A DNA stretch of 64,000 bases from Methanothermobacter sp. K4. Its GTDB lineage: Archaea > Methanobacteriota > Methanobacteria > Methanobacteriales > Methanothermobacteraceae. The DNA is taken from positions 442,548 to 506,547 of the forward strand of contig NZ_JAKLTD010000002.1 of NCBI RefSeq assembly GCF_022014235.1. The letters are read 5' to 3'. This document shows positions 35,159-44,544 of the stretch, in pieces. The notes beneath the pieces are model-generated. The model was not told where the DNA came from. It made no database searches and saw only the letters and a list, made by a program, of their open reading frames with translations. The first letter of the stretch is position 1; each line of letters opens with the position of its first letter. The position numbers and the translations under genes were made by a program.

Positions 35159-36463
35159 TCACCTGTACTCAATCAAAACATCCTTATCCTTCAGGTTCAG
35201 CGTATGTGAAGGAAAAACAGGTTCTCCTCCAGCATAAACCATCCTTATAACTACATTATTTCTTTTAGCAAGCTCAGCCACTGTAATATTCTCATCCACA
35301 TGTATAAGCCTTCTTGATGGTGCTTCCATGACCTCAGCGGGTGGTTTCATTGTGAGCCTGCCCTCCCTGTGTAGCCGCAGGGTCTCATCCAGTATCCTCT
35401 CCGAGGCATTGCCGTCACCGTAGGGGTTCTCTGTCCTCATCATCCCCTCTCTGAAATCAGGGTCCTCAAGGAGTCTCCTTGCTGCTGTGGTTATTCTGTT
35501 CTTATCAGCACCTACAAGTATGTTCCCCCCGGCCTCAACAGTTTCCGGGCGTTCAGTATTGTATCGCAGGGTTAAACAGGGTATATTGAAGGTTATGGCC
35601 TCCTCCTGGAGTCCGCCGGAGTCCGTGAGTATCATGAACGAGTTTGAAAGTAGAAGAAGGAAATCAAGATACCCCATTGGCTTTTTTAATGTGACATGCT
35701 CCGCCTCCAGCAGTCTGGTGTAGAGGCCCGATTCTTCCAGATTCTTTCTGGTCCTTGGATGAACCGGAAAGACTACTCTGAATTCATCAAGCTCAAGTAT
35801 GGCCTCAACTATTGATCTGAGCCTTTCAGGGTTATCCACATTTTCTGCGCGGTGGAGGGTCAGCGCAACAAGTTTTTCGTCCCCCCGGAACTCTGAGAGT
35901 ATATCTGATTTCTTTGATGCTATCTCAATATTCCTGAGGCAGGCGTCAACAACAGTGTTTCCGGTTACAAATATCGTCTCCGGATCCACGCCCTCCATGA
36001 GGAGGTTAATGGCAGATGCCTCGGTGGGTACATAGTAGAGTTTTGAACATACATCCGCAACCATCCTGTTTATCTCCTCGGGCATGGTCCTGTCAAACGA
36101 TCGGAGTCCCGCCTCCACGTGCCCTACGGGTATGTGGAGCTTCACTGCTGCAAGGGCCCCTGCAAGAACAGCATTCGTGTCCCCCTGTACCATCACGATA
36201 TCTGGTTCCTCCCTCATGAGGACATCCTCTATGCCCCTTAGCATCTCTGAAGTCATTGCTCCATGGCTCCCTGAACCTGCACCTATGTTGTGGTCCGGTG
36301 ATGGGAGTTCCAGGTCAATGAAGAACTGGTCTGACATTTCATGGTCGTAGTGCTGACCCGTGTGTATGAGCGTGAAGTCAAGGTTGCGCCTTTTTATCTC
36401 ATCTATGACCGGGGCCATCTTTATTATCTCTGGCCGCGTTCCCAAAACAACTGCAATCTTCAT
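35159..36463 (-). CDS. wecB: UDP-N-acetylglucosamine 2-epimerase (non-hydrolysing) with C-terminal extension
   Basis: Interconverts UDP-GlcNAc and UDP-ManNAc; WecC uses the product. Motifs of the GT-B type epimerase are [48 protein letters not shown] and [11 protein letters not shown]. The protein is about 434 residues, some 60 longer than the usual 370. The extra C-terminus (about residue 370 on) includes [16 protein letters not shown] and DKDVLIEY and looks like a TrkA-C type domain. It lies just after the DUF460 gene. Confidence 0.93.
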   Translation of the reverse strand: MKIAVVLGTRPEIIKMAPVIDEIKRRNLDFTLIHTGQHYDHEMSDQFFIDLELPSPDHNIGAGSGSHGAMTSEMLRGIEDVLMREEPDIVMVQGDTNAVLAGALAAVKLHIPVGHVEAGLRSFDRTMPEEINRMVADVCSKLYYVPTEASAINLLMEGVDPETIFVTGNTVVDACLRNIEIASKKSDILSEFRGDEKLVALTLHRAENVDNPERLRSIVEAILELDEFRVVFPVHPRTRKNLEESGLYTRLLEAEHVTLKKPMGYLDFLLLLSNSFMILTDSGGLQEEAITFNIPCLTLRYNTERPETVEAGGNILVGADKNRITTAARRLLEDPDFREGMMRTENPYGDGNASERILDETLRLHREGRLTMKPPAEVMEAPSRRLIHVDENITVAELAKRNNVVIRMVYAGGEPVFPSHTLNLKDKDVLIEYR

Positions 36464-36485
36464 GTTAACCACTTGAAAAGTCTCA

Positions 36486-37811
36486 TTAATAATTTCTTCT
36501 TCTCTGAGCTCTGTATTCAGTTATTACCCTCAGAAGCTCCTCTTCTTCTCTTTTCTTTCTCTTTTCATTTAATCTGTGTTTCCATTTTTTAATTTCTCTA
36601 TTTAAATCTTGAGTTTTAACTGAGCCGAAATCATCATGTATCTGAATATCAAGGGATTCCCTGGGTATGACAGGTACTTCAGCCTCCTCGAAAACCTCAA
36701 GGGCCTGGTGGGACATTCTATCCTCTGTTATAATGGCGCATGGTTTCAGGTCCCTTAATATCCTTGCGGTCTGTGAACCTCCGCCCTCGGAACTTCTGAG
36801 GAGAAGCACGTCCCCCCTCTTTATCTTCCAGCGGGAGCCTGCACTCCTTATACCCTCCCTTGTGAAGCTATCAATTATCTTCACAGGTGACGTTTTTCCT
36901 GATGACTCCATATCCTTTATCTGAAGCAGTGCGTCAAGGTCCCTCTCAAGGGCTTCCCTGCGTTCCCGCTCCCTCGTGTATTTCCTCTGAAGCTTTTCAA
37001 TGACCTTGAGTTTATGTGATAACTCCCGATTAAGTAGAAGGTCCCTTGAATATTCGTACTGTAACCTCTCAAGCTTTGACTCCAGCCTTGACTTCTCCTC
37101 CTCGAGTTTCCTTATCCTTCCCTTAAGGGACCCCCTCTCCCTTTTGAGTTTTTCAATTGTCAAACGCTGGTGCCTTATGGTTGAACGCTGAGCCCTTATG
37201 GTCCTCCTGAGTTTTTCAATGTCCCCCTGAGACTTTTCATCTTCAACTGAAAAGTCGGAGATTTCTTTTCCATTAAGCTCCCCCATAGTCTCTGAAGATG
37301 TTTTAGATAACCTTTCCATTTCTTTAAGCGATCTTATGGCTTCTGCAACTGGTTTTCCCATTATAACAAGACCCTTGACCTCCAGGACCTCCCCTGCTGT
37401 AAGTCCAGCCTCCTCAACCTTTCTATCAATCTGCCTCAGTTTCTTTTCATAATGCCTGTAGGCCCTCAAAGCTGCTGCAAGGGCGTCCCTTTCATGGGAG
37501 TTTTCCGGTGCATTCTCAGATTCCCTTAAAAATTCTGATACCAGTTCATTCTTGAATGATACTGTTAAAACCCTGTCTGGAGTATATAATTTGGCGTTGA
37601 GCATTGAAGCGATCCTTTTAACCGCTCCAGGAGGGGGGTATACGTCCGATGCTACCAATATGGGTTTTCCATATTTTATTATCTCCTCTATTATGCTGGA
37701 CCTTGAGGCCTCCTTCATGCTTCCAAGGTAGAGGAGTCTCCCTTCCAGGTCGAGGACTGCCAGACCAACTGTGAGGCCAGGATCAACACCAACTATCGTG
37801 AGGGATTTCAC
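36486..37811 (-). CDS. DUF460 family protein: RuvC-like N-terminal domain, coiled coil, C-terminal domain
   Basis: A 441-residue archaeal protein. The N-terminal domain begins VGVDPGLTVGLAVLD (Asp10), has VASDVYPP (Asp56) and ends NSHERDALAAAL (Asp109), which matches the acidic triad spacing of RuvC/RNase H-type nucleases. A helix-hairpin-like segment (AGLTAGEVLEVKGL) follows, then a long basic coiled coil (about 175-315) and a C-terminal domain with GDVLLLRSSEGGGSQTA. It probably acts on structured nucleic acid; the true substrate is unknown. It is transcribed between truA and wecB. Confidence 0.82.
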   Translation of the reverse strand: MKSLTIVGVDPGLTVGLAVLDLEGRLLYLGSMKEASRSSIIEEIIKYGKPILVASDVYPPPGAVKRIASMLNAKLYTPDRVLTVSFKNELVSEFLRESENAPENSHERDALAAALRAYRHYEKKLRQIDRKVEEAGLTAGEVLEVKGLVIMGKPVAEAIRSLKEMERLSKTSSETMGELNGKEISDFSVEDEKSQGDIEKLRRTIRAQRSTIRHQRLTIEKLKRERGSLKGRIRKLEEEKSRLESKLERLQYEYSRDLLLNRELSHKLKVIEKLQRKYTRERERREALERDLDALLQIKDMESSGKTSPVKIIDSFTREGIRSAGSRWKIKRGDVLLLRSSEGGGSQTARILRDLKPCAIITEDRMSHQALEVFEEAEVPVIPRESLDIQIHDDFGSVKTQDLNREIKKWKHRLNEKRKKREEEELLRVITEYRAQRRRNY

Positions 37812-37929
37812 AGCACCCCTATCAGGATTTTTATTCTGCTGCAGATTATGATCCTCCAGAATTATCGCTTCCCTGGTTACCTATATTTATAATAAATTAT
37901 TTAGAGTTTTGTATAAACCAGCAAGGAAC

Positions 37930-38751
37930 TCAGTCAGAGTCGCCTATATGTTTCAGGGAATCTCCCATGACCCTTCTGACCAATGACATGTCACGGTACA
38001 TTCTGAATTCCTCTTCAAGGAGGGATCTGAAACGTTCAACGGCATATTCATCATGTCTGAGTTTTATCTTAACCCCATATTTGAGGTCCATGAGTATGAG
38101 GTTCTCAGGGGGTGCGGGGTCTATGAAAACCCTTTCTTCTGTATCCAGAAGTTCCGGGACATCTTCTGGAGATAGTTCGCCCTCTGAAACCAGGAGGAGA
38201 ACCCTCACCATTTTTCGTACCATCTGCCAGAGGAAGCTTTCACCGTACACGTCCACCAGGATGGAGTCCTCATTTTCTGATACCCTGACATCATTTATCC
38301 TTCTTATGGGATTCCTGTCACTCCTCCTTGAGAAGTTGCTGAAGTCGTGGGTGCCTCTGAAGTGTTCAGCCGCCTCGGTCATTGCATCAATGTCCATGGA
38401 ATCCTCACTGTGGAGAATGTAGCGGTAGTGTCTCTCAAGGGGGTAGCGCACCTTGAAGGGGTACATTACAGATGCCCATGCAAGGACCTTTATGTCGGGT
38501 GGGAGTAGGTCGTTTATCTGGTTCACATGGATCTCCTCCTCTGTAAAGAAGCTCACGAAATTCCCCAGTGCATGTACACCCCTGTCAGTTCTGCCGGCTA
38601 TCTGAAAGCGGGACTCTCCAGGACTTCTGATTATCCCTGCCTCCTTCAGCGCATCAAGGAGTTTTCCCTCAATGGTGGGGACATCGGGCTGTCTCTGAAA
38701 CCCGTGATAATTGGTACCGATGTATGCAACCTTAAGCGCTATCTTCTTCAT
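37930..38751 (-). CDS. truA: tRNA pseudouridine synthase A
   Basis: Converts uridines 38-40 of the tRNA anticodon arm to pseudouridine. In the 273-residue protein the catalytic aspartate is Asp56 in GRTDRGVHALGN; other family features are YIGTNYHGFQRQPDVPTIEG at the N-terminus, HYRYILHS, GTHDFSNFS and SFLWQMVRKMVRVLL. It is the first gene of the strand; 118 bases separate it from the DUF460 gene. Confidence 0.96.
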   Translation of the reverse strand: MKKIALKVAYIGTNYHGFQRQPDVPTIEGKLLDALKEAGIIRSPGESRFQIAGRTDRGVHALGNFVSFFTEEEIHVNQINDLLPPDIKVLAWASVMYPFKVRYPLERHYRYILHSEDSMDIDAMTEAAEHFRGTHDFSNFSRRSDRNPIRRINDVRVSENEDSILVDVYGESFLWQMVRKMVRVLLLVSEGELSPEDVPELLDTEERVFIDPAPPENLILMDLKYGVKIKLRHDEYAVERFRSLLEEEFRMYRDMSLVRRVMGDSLKHIGDSD

Positions 38752-38975
38752 ATTAAATCCCCCTGAACAATTTTACAGAGCAAGGGATGCTTTGAAAAGG
38801 TTCGTTATTGATGAAATCACCTGACTTACGAAGCATGACTCTGGAGATAACCATGCACTCCTTTTATTTATACTATGGGTCTGTGTCAGCGACATCTGAA
38901 GCATGATATCATGTCATGTTTTATATGTGATCCGCAAGTTATATTTTGATGATTCACTCACTCTGGGGTGCAGAT

Positions 38976-39893
38976 ATGCGACGGGTCTGGGGTTATCTAA
39001 GTATCATAACTGCAACGGTCTTCTTTGGTATGTCAGCAACACTTGACAAGATAATGCTATCAGAGATGCACCCCATAACCATCGGGGCCTACACATACCT
39101 CATTGCGGGCATTTTTCTCTTCCTTGTGAGGCAGTCCCCCCTCAAGGAGAATATACTTGACATGCTTAACAGGACAGGTGAGATAGAGAGTAGGATAACT
39201 GGAAGGGATTACCTTTTACTCCTGCTCACAGCACTCCTCAGCACGGTTATTGCGCCTGTACTTTTCCTTACAGGTCTTGGTGAGACAACAGCAGTTAACG
39301 CATCCCTCCTTTTAAACATTGAGGTTCTCTTCATCATCATCCTCGGTTACCTGATTTTCAGGGAGAAGCTTAAATTTAAGGACTTCCTTGGAATAATACT
39401 TCTCATAGGGGGTGCCGCCTACCTTGTAAGTGAGGGTGAGTTTCAGAGTCTCTTCAACAATGTTGTGGTGAGCGGTAACCTCCTTGTTATCTCAGCGGCC
39501 TTCTTCTGGAGCCTTGACACAGTCCTAAGTAAATTTTTAAGCAAGAAGAGGGACCTCATCCTCCTTTCGGGTATTAAAAGTTCTGTGGGTGGCTTTCTGC
39601 TCCTGATTATCATGCTGATTCTCGGTTTGAGCACCGCTCTTCCAACTGAAATGCTCCCATATGCACTCATGGTTTCGATTTTCAGTATAGGCTGCTCGTT
39701 CATCCTCATCTACATTGCAGTAAGGGAGATAGGCGCGGCGATGGTGGGATCCCTGTTCCCACTATCGTCACTCTTTGGAGCCATATTCGCGTTTTTAATC
39801 CTGAATGAACCCTTTTCAGCCATGCAAGTGGTTTCTGGAATTGTAATGCTCACCGGAGTTATAATTCTCTACTGGAACGGCATGAAAAGATAG
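38976..39893 (+). CDS. EamA/DMT-family transporter
   Basis: A 305-residue membrane protein with ten predicted helices in two EamA repeats: GYLSIITATVFFGMSATLDK at the start and GNLLVISAAFFWSLDTVLSK halfway are matching repeat starts, and the second ends with LNEPFSAMQVVSGIVMLTGVII. Family members export or import small metabolites such as amino acids or nucleotide sugars; the substrate cannot be told. The ATG at 38976 has GGGGTG 5 bases upstream; an ATG at 38946 is weaker. Confidence 0.9.
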   Translation: MRRVWGYLSIITATVFFGMSATLDKIMLSEMHPITIGAYTYLIAGIFLFLVRQSPLKENILDMLNRTGEIESRITGRDYLLLLLTALLSTVIAPVLFLTGLGETTAVNASLLLNIEVLFIIILGYLIFREKLKFKDFLGIILLIGGAAYLVSEGEFQSLFNNVVVSGNLLVISAAFFWSLDTVLSKFLSKKRDLILLSGIKSSVGGFLLLIIMLILGLSTALPTEMLPYALMVSIFSIGCSFILIYIAVREIGAAMVGSLFPLSSLFGAIFAFLILNEPFSAMQVVSGIVMLTGVIILYWNGMKR

Positions 39894-39932
39894 TTCAAAT
39901 TGGAGCTCAATCTAGAAAAAGCATTAAATTGA

Positions 39933-40523
39933 TCAGATTCTGGCCCTCACATCAAACTGACAGAACGAGTAGCCATTGGTCCAGCACCGCCTCTCATATG
40001 CATCAACCCTTCCCCCAAGTATCTCAGAGAGGGCCCCTGCTATTATTCCCGCCTCAAAGAAGCAGATGGGGCGTCCGATATTTGGAAGGCCAGAGCACTC
40101 TATGCACTCATAGACCCTTATATCCATCTTGATGTGCCTTCCATCCCCTTCTTCAGATATCACGTCAAGTATTCCGAGTTTATGCTCCAGCATTAACTCC
40201 CCCAGTGATCTGGTGTCATCTGCAAGGCCCTCATTTATGAGCGCCCTTCCAAGGTTCATACCCCCGATGTAGGAGACACCCGCAGCTGAACCAGCGATTA
40301 TATCCGGGATATTGAAGTGGCCGAGACGGAAGCTGGAGACATACTTATCATCCTCTTTGAAAGCTGAAAAATACCTTCTAATTGGATTTAAGAGGTCTCT
40401 GAACTCTATCTTCTTCTTCAGTGGGCCCCTTGGACCCATAAGAGTTCCATTACCTGTTTCAGACTTGATTTCATTGTCTGTGATCCTTCTGTATTCCCTG
40501 ATGAGGGCCCTTAAACCGGTCAT
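39933..40523 (-). CDS. V4R-domain protein
   Basis: A 196-residue protein with a C-terminal V4R (4-vinyl reductase) domain: YECIECSGLPNIGRPICFFEAGIIAGALSEI and RRCWTNGYSFCQFDV. V4R proteins bind small hydrocarbons, porphyrin intermediates or other ligands in bacteria, and the conserved cysteines could bind metal. The first 60 residues are charged and show no domain I know. No partner gene lies nearby. The function in methanogens is unknown, a ligand sensor being the simplest guess. Confidence 0.78.
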   Translation of the reverse strand: MTGLRALIREYRRITDNEIKSETGNGTLMGPRGPLKKKIEFRDLLNPIRRYFSAFKEDDKYVSSFRLGHFNIPDIIAGSAAGVSYIGGMNLGRALINEGLADDTRSLGELMLEHKLGILDVISEEGDGRHIKMDIRVYECIECSGLPNIGRPICFFEAGIIAGALSEILGGRVDAYERRCWTNGYSFCQFDVRARI

Positions 40524-40687
40524 TGCCAACACCTATCTATATCCTAATTATATCTGGATGAAATTCTTAAATATTTCCAGTGAAAAGTGGATATCAGATG
40601 AGAGGATAAATATTTCGTTGGGTTTTCTGATACTCCTCTTAACATTGACTGCATCCAGTGATTAATATGACCTTCAGAAAGGATAGA

Positions 40688-41407
40688 ATGCTCATAATTC
40701 CAGCTGTTGATATAAGAAACGGTAAATGCGTCCAGCTTGTGCAGGGAAAACCTGGCACCGAGCAGGTTGTTATTGATGACCCTGCTGGTGTGGCAGAGAG
40801 ATGGGAATCCCTGGGGGCTGAGACCATCCATGTGGTTGACCTTGACGGTGCCCTGGGTTCAGAGAGGAATACTGACATCCTTAAAGAAATCACAGAAAGG
40901 GTCTCTGTGCCACTCCAGATAGGTGGGGGAATAAGAAGTAAGGAATATGCCTCTGAACTCCTGGAGATGGGCTTTGAGAGGATAATACTCGGCACCATGG
41001 CCATCGAAAACCCTGAGGTTATAGTGGATCTCTCAGGGGAATATGGCTCAGACCGTATAATGGTCTCACTCGATAGCAGGGACTCGAAGGTTGTTATAAG
41101 GGGATGGACAGAGGATATAGAATGCACAGCAGTGGAGCTGGGCAGTAAACTCCAGGAGAAAGGGGCTGGAAGTATACTCTTTACAAATGTGGACTTTGAG
41201 GGCCTTCTATCCGGATTTGATCCAGAACCTGTGATTGAGCTTGTGAATGCCGTTGATGTCCCCGTTGTTTACTCAGGGGGTGTTAGCAGCATTCAGGACA
41301 TTGATAAACTCAAAAAAACAGGTGCTGCAGGTGTTGTTATTGGTTCAGCGATTTACAGGGGCAGGATAGACTTCAGGGAGGCCTTAAAATATCAGGAGCT
41401 AAAATGA
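40688..41407 (+). CDS. hisA: ProFAR isomerase HisA
   Basis: Isomerises the aminoaldose of ProFAR to the ketose in histidine synthesis. The 239-residue TIM barrel has the two catalytic aspartates Asp8 ([10 protein letters not shown]) and Asp129 (VSLDSRD), the phosphate loops QIGGGIRS and VVYSGGVSS, and [10 protein letters not shown]. The ATG at 40688 is preferred because AAAGG precedes it and the family begins here; an ATG at 40658 would add ten residues. It overlaps ribL by 4 bases. Confidence 0.95.
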   Translation: MLIIPAVDIRNGKCVQLVQGKPGTEQVVIDDPAGVAERWESLGAETIHVVDLDGALGSERNTDILKEITERVSVPLQIGGGIRSKEYASELLEMGFERIILGTMAIENPEVIVDLSGEYGSDRIMVSLDSRDSKVVIRGWTEDIECTAVELGSKLQEKGAGSILFTNVDFEGLLSGFDPEPVIELVNAVDVPVVYSGGVSSIQDIDKLKKTGAAGVVIGSAIYRGRIDFREALKYQELK

Positions 41408-41889
41408 ACAGATCCAATGATAAGCGAACTGAAATGAAAACCGTCATGGCAACAGGCACATTTGACATAATCCACCCGGGACATGGATTCTTCCTTGAGG
41501 AGGCAAAGAAACTTGGGGGAGAAAACGCCAGACTTGTGGTTGTACTTGCAAGGGACTCCACGGTAAGGGCGCGTAAGAGGACGCCCATCATAGGTGAGAG
41601 GCAGAGACTCGAAGTTGTAAGGATGCTCAAACCCGTTGATGAGGCCTATCTTGGCAGTGAAACCGATATGTTCGAGATAGTTCATAGATTGAAGCCTGAT
41701 ATAATTGCCATAGGCCCCGATCAGAAGTTCGATGTCGATGAACTGCGGGATGAACTCAGGAGGAGGGGCCTTGAGTGTGAGGTTAAAAGGGTGGATAAAT
41801 ACAGAAGATCCGAACTTGACAGTACCTGTAAGATAATAAAAAGGATACGGAACATGGAATTTAATGAGGACGCCCTGAAAAACTGCTAA
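41404..41889 (+). CDS. ribL: Archaeal FAD synthetase RibL
   Basis: Transfers AMP from ATP to FMN, giving FAD. The cytidylyltransferase-like protein is 161 residues and contains [18 protein letters not shown] (the HxGH nucleotide motif), [25 protein letters not shown] and the IGPDQKFD segment (in place of the ISSTxIR motif of other transferases). It has no riboflavin kinase domain. The ATGA overlap with hisA suggests coupled translation. Confidence 0.93.
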   Translation: MNRSNDKRTEMKTVMATGTFDIIHPGHGFFLEEAKKLGGENARLVVVLARDSTVRARKRTPIIGERQRLEVVRMLKPVDEAYLGSETDMFEIVHRLKPDIIAIGPDQKFDVDELRDELRRRGLECEVKRVDKYRRSELDSTCKIIKRIRNMEFNEDALKNC

Positions 41890-41969
41890 AAAAAATAAAA
41901 AATTGAGTATATGAGATTCTAGAATGGTAATTCGGCGTAAACACCCTTTATAAAGGCACTGGAGGTGTC

Positions 41970-42764
41970 TCAGTTTTTTATTGTGCCGAGCGTGTTTGAG
42001 AAGCTTGTTGCGTCTGCGTCATACCATTTTCCGTTGATATATAACTGTCCCCAGACGTGCCCATAGGTGTTTCCGCTTCGGAATACACATTTACCATGCA
42101 TGTACCTTGCGGGTATGTTTGCAGACCTTGCAAGAGCAACCAGAAGATGTGTGTGGTCACAGCAGTTGGCTGACCTTTTGTGGAGTGTCTCAACCGCGCC
42201 GTTTCTTGTATTGTAGTAGAAGCTGTAGTCTATATTATCCCGGACCCAGTTAAATATGCGGACAGCTTTCTCATAGGTTGAATTGCACCCTGCAGTGAGG
42301 TTAGAACTTAGAGAAGAAATTTCAGGATCCGAAACCTGGCAGTTTTCTGTTTCCCTTAGGTAATCGCCCATCTCAGCATACCCTATCCGGGTAACCTTTC
42401 TGTAGCGTGTCTCTGTAACCCATCTGTAGGTCTTACGGTACTTGGTCACATAGGTGTAGCTGTAGACATACCGCACCCTGTACTTCCCCTTCCTGTAGTA
42501 GTACCTCTTTACGGGTGTTTTAACCTTCACGGTGTAGGGTTTCATATAGGAAACCTTTACCCTGACAGTATACGGGACATACTCGTGGTAGGTGTAACTC
42601 ACCGTTGTCGATGGAGATACCTTTGTGTACGCAGAGGTGCTGGATGCCGTGATGTTAGCCGTTGCATTGGACGTTACATTTGAATCAGCTGCACTCACAT
42701 ACCCTGCAGGCAACACTGCCACCCCAAGAAGTAGCAGCACTGCAAATATCGAGTGACGCTTAAT
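41970..42764 (-). CDS. Secreted tyrosine-rich transglutaminase-like protein
   Basis: Paralogue of the wall enzyme at 0.1-1.3 kb: the last 100 residues share WVRDN.DYSFYY and end in the triad Cys201 (ANCCDHTHL), His236 (YGHVWGQ) and Asp251 (WYDADATS). Instead of pseudomurein-binding repeats it has a basic, tyrosine-rich region (about residues 46-138, 20 Tyr in 90) of YTVKVK and YRK alternations. A signal peptide, [24 protein letters not shown], fits initiation at ATT 42764, which has GGAGG 7 bases upstream. The ATG at 42830 overlaps the TATA box and would not be in the transcript. Confidence 0.82.
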   Translation of the reverse strand: MKRHSIFAVLLLLGVAVLPAGYVSAADSNVTSNATANITASSTSAYTKVSPSTTVSYTYHEYVPYTVRVKVSYMKPYTVKVKTPVKRYYYRKGKYRVRYVYSYTYVTKYRKTYRWVTETRYRKVTRIGYAEMGDYLRETENCQVSDPEISSLSSNLTAGCNSTYEKAVRIFNWVRDNIDYSFYYNTRNGAVETLHKRSANCCDHTHLLVALARSANIPARYMHGKCVFRSGNTYGHVWGQLYINGKWYDADATSFSNTLGTIKN

Positions 42765-42781
42765 TTTACCGCCTCCATTGT

Positions 42782-42799
42782 GGGGGTAACTCCTCCCCC
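42782..42799 (-). promoter_or_regulatory. GGGGG/CCCCC hairpin in the leader of the tyrosine-rich gene
   Basis: On the minus strand five G's and five C's are separated by AGGAGTTA. This is between the predicted start site (about 42806) and the ribosome-binding site at 42772-42776, so a hairpin could form near the 5' end of the mRNA and affect translation. Confidence 0.4.
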
Positions 42800-42828
42800 G
42801 TGGACATTCAAGAATTCTATGCCACGCC

Positions 42829-42877
42829 ATTTATAAGTTTTTGGTCCATTTAAGCAGAATACAACCTTATTTAAATG
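42829..42877. promoter_or_regulatory. Divergent TATA boxes, tyrosine-rich gene / argC
   Basis: On the minus strand AACTTATAAAT (about 42829-42839) serves the transglutaminase-like gene. On the plus strand CTTATTTAAAT (42866-42876) serves argC, with an expected start near 42895 and AGGTGA before the ATG at 42920. Confidence 0.5.
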
Positions 42878-42919
42878 CATTTCACCAAACTAGTAATATT
42901 ATTAGCAAAGGTGATTGAC

Positions 42920-43921
42920 ATGATCAGTGCGGGTATTATTGGAGCCAGCGGATACACAGGTGGTGAACTCCTCAGATTGCTTGAGAACCACAGGAAGGTG
43001 GAGGTGGTGGCTGCAACCTCAAGGCAGTACAAGGGTCTTCCTGTATCGCGCGTACATCCCCATCTCCAGGACACTGACCTGAAATTTGAGGAGTCCATGG
43101 AAAAGATGGATGCGGATATCGTTTTCACAGCCACCCCCCATGGAGCCTCCATGAAGATCGTTCCCGATCTGATAGAAAGTGGTATGCGGGTTGTGGATCT
43201 CAGCGGGGACTACAGGTTCCAGGACACTGGGACATATGAGGAGTGGTATGGGATCAAACATGAAAAACCCCTTGAAGCGGTCTACGGTCTTCCCGAGATT
43301 CACCGGGATGAGATAGCATCTGCAGATCTTGTGGCGAATCCAGGATGTTTTCCCACAGGTGCGGTGCTTGCATGTCTCCCGCTTGTTTATGAGAAGCTTG
43401 CTGACACATTCATAATTGATTCAAAGACCGGTGTGAGTGGTGCTGGTGTGAAGCCAACCCCCCTCACCCATTACCCTGAATGCAGTGACAATGTTACAGC
43501 CTACAACGTGACAAGACACAGACACACACCTGAAATAAGGCAGGAACTTTCAAGATTTAACCCTGTGAGGCTAAGCTTCACCCCACACCTTGTTCCGGTA
43601 ACCAGAGGTATCCTCACAACCGCACACACCTTCCTCAGTGAGGACCTCCGTCAGGATGAACTCAGGGAGATATTCCAGGGTTTCTACGATGGGGAACCCT
43701 TTGTCAGGGTTGTTGATGGGATACCGGTGCTCAGTGCTGTGAGGGGTTCAAACTTCTGCCACATAGGATGCTTTGAGGTGGATGATAATCAGAGGGCCGT
43801 TATAGTCTCTGCCATAGACAACCTTGTGAAGGGTGCCTCGGGTCAGGCCATACAGAACATGAACATAATGTGTGGGTTCAGTGAGGTGGAGGGCCTTGAC
43901 TTCCCCGGGATGCATCCATGA
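42920..43921 (+). CDS. argC: N-acetyl-gamma-glutamyl-phosphate reductase
   Basis: Reduces N-acetylglutamyl phosphate to the semialdehyde with NADPH in arginine synthesis. Features of the 333-residue protein: [17 protein letters not shown] at the N-terminus, catalytic cysteine in NPGCFPTGA (about residue 142), SGAGVKPT, and the catalytic His in [14 protein letters not shown]. The ATG at 42920 has AAAGGTGA upstream; an ATG at 42875 lies before the predicted transcription start. Confidence 0.96.
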   Translation: MISAGIIGASGYTGGELLRLLENHRKVEVVAATSRQYKGLPVSRVHPHLQDTDLKFEESMEKMDADIVFTATPHGASMKIVPDLIESGMRVVDLSGDYRFQDTGTYEEWYGIKHEKPLEAVYGLPEIHRDEIASADLVANPGCFPTGAVLACLPLVYEKLADTFIIDSKTGVSGAGVKPTPLTHYPECSDNVTAYNVTRHRHTPEIRQELSRFNPVRLSFTPHLVPVTRGILTTAHTFLSEDLRQDELREIFQGFYDGEPFVRVVDGIPVLSAVRGSNFCHIGCFEVDDNQRAVIVSAIDNLVKGASGQAIQNMNIMCGFSEVEGLDFPGMHP

Positions 43922-44019
43922 TATTCCACTGGATTCCAGGGAAATATTAAGGGAACAGAAAATTATATTATAAGTAAATGGATCAGATTATCTGTTAGGT
44001 GATGAAGCTGAGTGATACA

Positions 44020-44517
44020 ATGAAGACATGTGTGATATACTACTCGCACACAGGAAACACTGCAATGGTGGCAAAGACACTTGCAGAGGAATTGAATGCT
44101 GATCTAATTGAAATCAGAGATCTTAAAGATAGAAAAGGATTTTTAAGCAGTTTTAAGTCCTCTATAGATGCATTGAGGGAATCAAAAACCCCAATCAGCC
44201 CAGAAAGGGTTGAACTATCAGAATATGACCTCATATACCTTGGCACCCCAACCTGGGCCGGGAAGCCTGCGCCTGCAGTGATAACCTTCATTGACAGGGC
44301 CGACTTCCTTGGGAAGGATGTGATACCCTTTACGACCATGAGCAGACAGGGTGGTGAGGGGGTAATTGAACGCATGTCTGAAAAGATAAGGGCCCGTGGG
44401 GGTCGTATAGTGAATTTCTTCATGCAGAAAACCGCTGGAAAGGAGCTTATCCAGGTGAGGGAGGATACACTCAAGATAATTGCAGAAAAGGACCTGAAGA
44501 TATACAGCTCCAGGTGA
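44020..44517 (+). CDS. Flavodoxin family protein
   Basis: An FMN-binding electron carrier or reductase of 165 residues. The phosphate loop SHTGNTAMVAK is near residue 9 and the aromatic region contains YLGTPTWAGKPAPAV; the C-terminal half has the VIPFTTMSRQGGEG segment of the flavodoxin_4/ WrbA-like forms. ATG 44002 is an alternative start. Its partner is not apparent from the neighbours (argC, secF). Confidence 0.88.
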   Translation: MKTCVIYYSHTGNTAMVAKTLAEELNADLIEIRDLKDRKGFLSSFKSSIDALRESKTPISPERVELSEYDLIYLGTPTWAGKPAPAVITFIDRADFLGKDVIPFTTMSRQGGEGVIERMSEKIRARGGRIVNFFMQKTAGKELIQVREDTLKIIAEKDLKIYSSR

Positions 44518-44544
44518 CGAAGCAGATTATCACAGGTGATAACA

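Noticed and set aside
42765-42830. ATG at 42830 as the start of the tyrosine-rich transglutaminase
   Set aside because: The codon overlaps the best TATA box, has no ribosome-binding site, and would place 22 non-hydrophobic residues before the signal peptide.
44020-44517. Flavodoxin as an NAD(P)H quinone oxidoreductase of WrbA type
   Set aside because: It is shorter than WrbA and lacks its insert after the aromatic loop, so only the general family is stated.
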